A stretch of 64,000 nucleotides of DNA from Emydura subglobosa (taxonomy: Eukaryota > Chordata > Testudines > Chelidae), in assembly GCA_007922225.1 (NCBI GenBank), contig ML679962.1, positions 29,309,563-29,373,562 on the forward strand. The letters run 5' to 3'. Under the pieces are notes generated by a model. It saw nothing but the letters and a program-made list of their open reading frames with translations, did no database searches and was not told where the DNA came from. Numbering within the stretch: the first letter of the stretch is position 1; each line of letters begins with the position of its first letter. This document shows positions 59,715 to 64,000 of the stretch, piece after piece. Position numbers and translations under genes: made by a program.

Positions 59715-60784
59715 GTAAGGCTTTTGCATAAAGTGTGGTTATATTTATCTACAGGAGATTAGTGAAATTAATTGTGGGTGTGGGTGTGTAAAAGAGAGAG
59801 ATTTTTTAAAAGAACCTACATGTTAGGAGTACAAGTCCTCTGAAAGGCAACTGACTGCAACTGTAAGCAACCCAATTTAAAAATGGTAATCCTTCTTCCT
59901 TATAGATCCAGTCTTGTTCCCATTAGAGTCAAAGAAAGTAGGATTGGGCCTTAAAAGCCTATATGTGTGAGATTTTCCAAAGTGGCCAGAGTTGACAGGT
60001 AGCCTATTGTTCATGTTCACAGTGGTCTGACTAAAACGAAATGCATGTGGATGGGCCTGCACTACTTTGCTATCAGACAGATTTTGACATAAAAGGTAGT
60101 TAACTGTCAATGAACAGCTGAGGAGCTAATGCCAGTTACAGCAGTGAAGAAAAGTTTTTTCCAAAGTATGTAGAATCAAGAAATAGCTGTGGAAGAAAGT
60201 AAAGATGCTCAGATCTTTTCAAAAGCTGTCTTGAAAAAGATAGATGTGGAATTGATTGAAAAACCTTTATGAAGAAAAATTGATTGGAAAACTGAACTTA
60301 TATGTTTGCCAACAGCAGTAGCAATTGTTAGGATACAGTGTTCTCTCTTCTAAAAATGTTTGCACTTGTCTTTTAATTCTAATTGAGATAAAATTATGAA
60401 GTTTTGTTAGTAACCTGAGGATATAGACATCTTTATATCAAACAGATGAACTTTATAAAAAATGATGAATTTTTACTGTTTTAAGGAAAAGAGACCTGTC
60501 TATTTTTGTGTCTACATGTCCATATTTCACACGATCTGCAAGCAAGAAAGTCAAGTGAGTGGTGTGGTCTTCATTGTTTCCAGTAATTGTATTGATAAGA
60601 TACATTTGTATATAAATTAAATTTGCAAAGGACAAGAATTTGTCACTAAATTTTAAATGGAAATAAAATGAAAGAAAGGAATAAGAAGGCATTAATATCT
60701 GATGTTCCCCTCCCAGACACTATTTCTAGTTCTAACATACTGGAGCACTTTACTAAGAAAGAAATGACTTAGATTGTGTTATTA

Positions 60785-61075
60785 ATTATGTTTATTATAG
60801 TAGTGCTTATGGACTACCCAAATATGGGGCTCCATTATGCTAGTCACTGTACAAACACAGTAGTGAAGAGTCATTACCCAAAGAGCTTACAAACTAAGTA
60901 GATGAGATAGACACAGGGTAGGGGATAGGGGTATAACATGCAAGTAGAGTGAGCAATATGATGGTGTCAAGCATCACATTAGTTCCACAATATTGGTGGG
61001 TGAGGTTTAGTTAGGAGGGGATAAGGTAAATGGAAGGATAAGTAAAGGGAGGGTGGGCATTGGAAAAAAAAGGTG
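60785..61075 (-). repeat. CORE/MIR-type SINE, antisense
   Basis: TATTATAGTAGTGCTTATGGAC, then GGGGCTCCATTATGCTAGTC, then CCAAAGAGCTTACAAACTAAG: the reversed 3' half of the same SINE family as at 43010. Confidence 0.78.
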
Positions 61076-61864
61076 ACGGGAAGTAGGAGGCTATGAAGAG
61101 CAGGTATGGAGGCAGGCTGAAATGAAGGGTCTATATGGGAGGAGATTGACCAAACAGCCAGTCAGCACAGTGCAGTGAATGTAAACTGGTTATGTCTGGA
61201 ACCATGTCCTTGATGTTTAGAAAGCTCCAGGCATATTGTGTGTACTACCATAAATAAATAGCATAAATACAGTAGCAGCCTACTTAATTTTCTCATAACT
61301 CCTCTATACTGTTCAACATTATTTTCACTTCCTGATAAATACATAACTGTTTACAGCTTCTACAGATGTTACTTTACGATCTTTCTTCAGCTAAAGTATA
61401 GGGGTGATGCATCACATAACACAGTGAGCACTTAAGAACTTGACTAGCTCAGCTTCTTCCTGCCATTGCAAAGGTGTTCAGAGAAGAGTTATAGTAGCTA
61501 TTTGGGAGACTGAGGTGGGGGAAAATGCCTTTGGAAAGGTTGGACTCCACGTGCAGGCCCATCAGGCTGAGTTGAATCCTAAGCTGGGAAGTTTTCCTGT
61601 ATTACTTTCTGATTTGTTCATTTCTTTTACTTTCTTGTTATATACGCTATCCCTTGAGGAAAAGACCTTACTGACTGTAACTTTGTAAGCTAAAGGAATG
61701 ATTCTGCAGCTAATCATCCTCATTGCCTCTTGCTGTATTCTTGCAACTATTATATTAGTTCTCAGTCATCTGAACTGCTGGTTCTGAATTTATTTTTTCT
61801 CCAAAAACATACATTTCAAAGGATTACCATTCTTTATTATATACTTGTGACATTATCTAAGGTG

Positions 61865-62900
61865 CAATCTGGACTGTTGAATAGCTGTTCCCTCAAGTCT
61901 CCAACCTAGGGTGCCTTTTACACTGCTTTGTTGTAAGAACAACCACTCCTAGTCTGCTCACACACTGCATCCAGCGTGTAAATTACTCCCAGCTACACTG
62001 TGGGAGTGCTGTGCTTGCCACTCTTGTATTCAACTGCAGAGCAAACCAGCAAATTCCCAGCCCCAGACTTTCCCTCAGAAATGTGTGTCTTGTACTGCCC
62101 AGCCCTCTTCTGGACAACACAAACTCGTATACAGTGTGTCATTTTATTAATCGAAAATGATTTGCACAAATTCTGTTATCTCAAATGGAGTTACCCAACT
62201 GCATCGGTCCAAGCACACAGGTTTAGATAAAACAGTAAAACAAGATTATTAACTTCAGAAAGATAGATTTAAAGTGATTACAAGTAGGGAGGTGTAAAAG
62301 TCAGAATTGGTTACAAAAAATAAAAGGTAAAATGCAACTAATACGTAACTTAACAAGCTAAGTGAATTCACAGCAAAAGTCTCTCTCACCACATGCTTCA
62401 GCAGTTTTACTGGCTGAAATCCTTTCATATTGGATTTCTCCCTCAGTCCTCAGGTGTCATGGCTGCCATGGGTAGAGAGAAAGAGAGGAATAACTTGGGG
62501 CATCTGTCCCCCATTTTATACTTCTTTGAGAATCATTTTCAGCTGGGGTTCAGGGACAAAGTCTGTGGGGATGGGAACCTCCAGCTGTTTCTTTGCCAAG
62601 ATGTAAATTTCTCCTTACATCATTTTTCCTGTCAAAGAATGGCCACTTAACCAGGTGATGGTTCATTTAATTTCATTGACACCTGGCTGAGGCATCAGTT
62701 TGCCTTTTGTTTTTGAGGAAGGGGTTTATGGCTATTTTTCTAAAATTGGAACACGTCTCAATAATGTCATACAGTAGAATTTTATGTATTACAATGTTGC
62801 CACATATATTTTACCAGGACAGTAATGATCAGCAAATTGAGTTTTCAAATGATACCTCACAAGGCATACTTTGTACAAAATTTATAATAGTGTTGTAAAA
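61865..62900 (-). mobile_element. Antisense ERV-type LTR (probable)
   Basis: GTGCAATCTGGACTGTTGAATAG, then AAGTCTCCAACCTAGGGTGCC, then GGTTTAGATAAAACAGTAAAAC and AAGATAGATTTAAAGTGATTAC resemble reversed LTRs common in turtle genomes. No internal retroviral gene is attached. Borders are approximate. Confidence 0.55.
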
Positions 62901-63439
62901 GGGGTGAACATAGTCTGTATCTCTATCACAATATTCCAGCATCAAGCTTAGAAGGAGCTCTCACAACTCTAAATTTCTGCACCATTGGACCTAGCATGTG
63001 GCATCATGAATGCTCTAAGAATCTTGAGAGACGTGGCAGTCTACTTGTCCTGATTAAGAGTCAGTTGGACTACAGTGCTTTTTATACACAAGGAGGAACA
63101 GGATCATGCCTACTGAGTGCAGAAGCTCTGTGGTTTGAGAACAGTCCCACAAGAGACATTCCTGGGGGTCACCTGTCAGGAAAAACAAACACTAAAACAC
63201 AGAACATGCATTAACGTGCATTAAAGGTCTTACACAGGTTGTGTAGATCAACTCGTAGTGATCAGATATTTCTGGAGTTGGGTGACAGTCAAGCTAGTTC
63301 TCTTTGGAGAATAATACTGATGTTCTGAACAAGCATTTCTGCATTTGCTTGTGATGAGAGGATCGTGTGTGTATACCAATATCTGTGGTATCAAGGGTCC
63401 TGACTAGGCTGAACAAAAATAAATGTTTGTTTATAAACT

Positions 63440-64000
63440 CATAGATTTTAAGGCCAGAAGCTATCATTGTGATAATCAAGTCTGACCTCCTGCTTATCGC
63501 AGGCCATGGAACTTTACCCACCCACTGCTGTAATGGATCCAGAGCCTGTGGCTGAATTACTGAAGTCCTCAAATCATGATTTAAAGACTTCAAGTTACAG
63601 AGAATCCACCATTTAATCTAGTTTAAACAAGCAAGTAACAATGCTGCAGAGGAGGTGAAAAACAAACCCCAAAGTCTCTGCCAGTCTGACCTGGGGGAAA
63701 ATTCCTTCCTGATCCCAAATATGACAATCAGTTGGACCCTGAGTGTGTTGGCAACACCCACCAGACACCTGGCAAAGAATTATGTATAGTAACTCAGAGT
63801 CTTCCCCATCTAGTGCCCCCTCTCCTGCCATTGGGGAATATTGTTACTAGCAGTTGCAGATTGCCTACATCATACCATCCTTTCCATACATTTATCAAGC
63901 TCTGTCTTAAAACAAGTTAGGTTTTTTGCCCCTCACTGCTCCCCTTGGAAGGCTGTTCCAGAACTTCACTCATCTGATGGTTAGAAATCTTCATCTAATT
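63440..64000 (-). mobile_element. CR1 LINE 3' region, truncated by window end
   Basis: It begins TCATAGATTTTAAGGCCAGA, continues TCTGACCTCCTGCTTATCGCAGG and GACCTGGGGGAAAATTCCTTCC, and ends in GGAAGGCTGTTCCAGAACTTCA. This is the CR1 3' UTR and ORF2 end read from the reverse strand. It extends past 64000. Confidence 0.88.

Larger units (their letters stand above)
59715..64000 (+). other. RADX: RADX intron running off the window
   Basis: No further RADX exon is recognised. The stretch holds a SINE (60785-61075), an LTR-like block (61865-62900) and a CR1 (63440-64000). Confidence 0.55.

Noticed and set aside
1..64000. CRISPR arrays, operons, phage or prokaryotic features
   Set aside because: No regular spaced direct repeats, no ribosome binding sites and no dense coding; the DNA is clearly vertebrate nuclear sequence.

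Overview
The window is vertebrate nuclear DNA: small exons with GT-AG introns, no operons, a CpG-island promoter, and many old transposable elements. The repeats (CR1 3' ends, CORE/MIR-type SINEs, hAT-type MITEs, L2-like LINE remnants, antisense ERV-type LTRs and many short palindromic repeats) look like a turtle, or less likely a crocodilian. I read this from the repeats and have not searched a database.

Two protein-coding genes are supported, both on the + strand and head to tail. (1) Bases 1-37290 hold the 3' part of a GCK-IV kinase gene of the MAP4K4/TNIK/MINK1/NRK family. Ten exons (4543-33534) splice in frame into a 455-residue C-terminus: a linker followed by a complete citron-homology (CNH) domain ending in a natural stop. 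The kinase domain lies upstream of the window. The RADX neighbour makes NRK the best identification. A long 3' UTR probably ends near an AATAAA at 37263. (2) A CpG island at about 44180-45070 starts RADX (CXorf57 in human), an RPA-like OB-fold protein that binds single-stranded DNA and restrains RAD51 at replication forks. Ten exons (44453-59714) give 633 codons plus two bases. The C-terminal exons lie beyond 64000.

Layout: 1-4542, upstream NRK intronic sequence with one weak candidate exon, MIR-type SINEs and a CR1; 4543-33534, NRK exons, with a 13.8 kb intron (18434-32243) that contains an antisense LTR; 33535-37290, 3' UTR; 37291-44180, intergenic, with a probable LTR, a decayed Ty3/Gypsy gag-protease remnant, a foldback element and a pyrimidine-rich tract; 44180-45070, RADX promoter and exon 1; 45045-64000, RADX introns with a hAT-type MITE, two L2-like reverse-transcriptase fragments, a second LTR-like block and a CR1 that runs off the window.

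The two genes have unrelated jobs (JNK-linked signalling versus replication-fork protection). Their adjacency is a synteny signal from the region equivalent to human Xq22. I found no new biological system; the most useful points are the compact NRK-RADX arrangement, the RADX upstream ORF and YY1-like site, the stop codon built into a RADX splice donor, and the transposon fossils.
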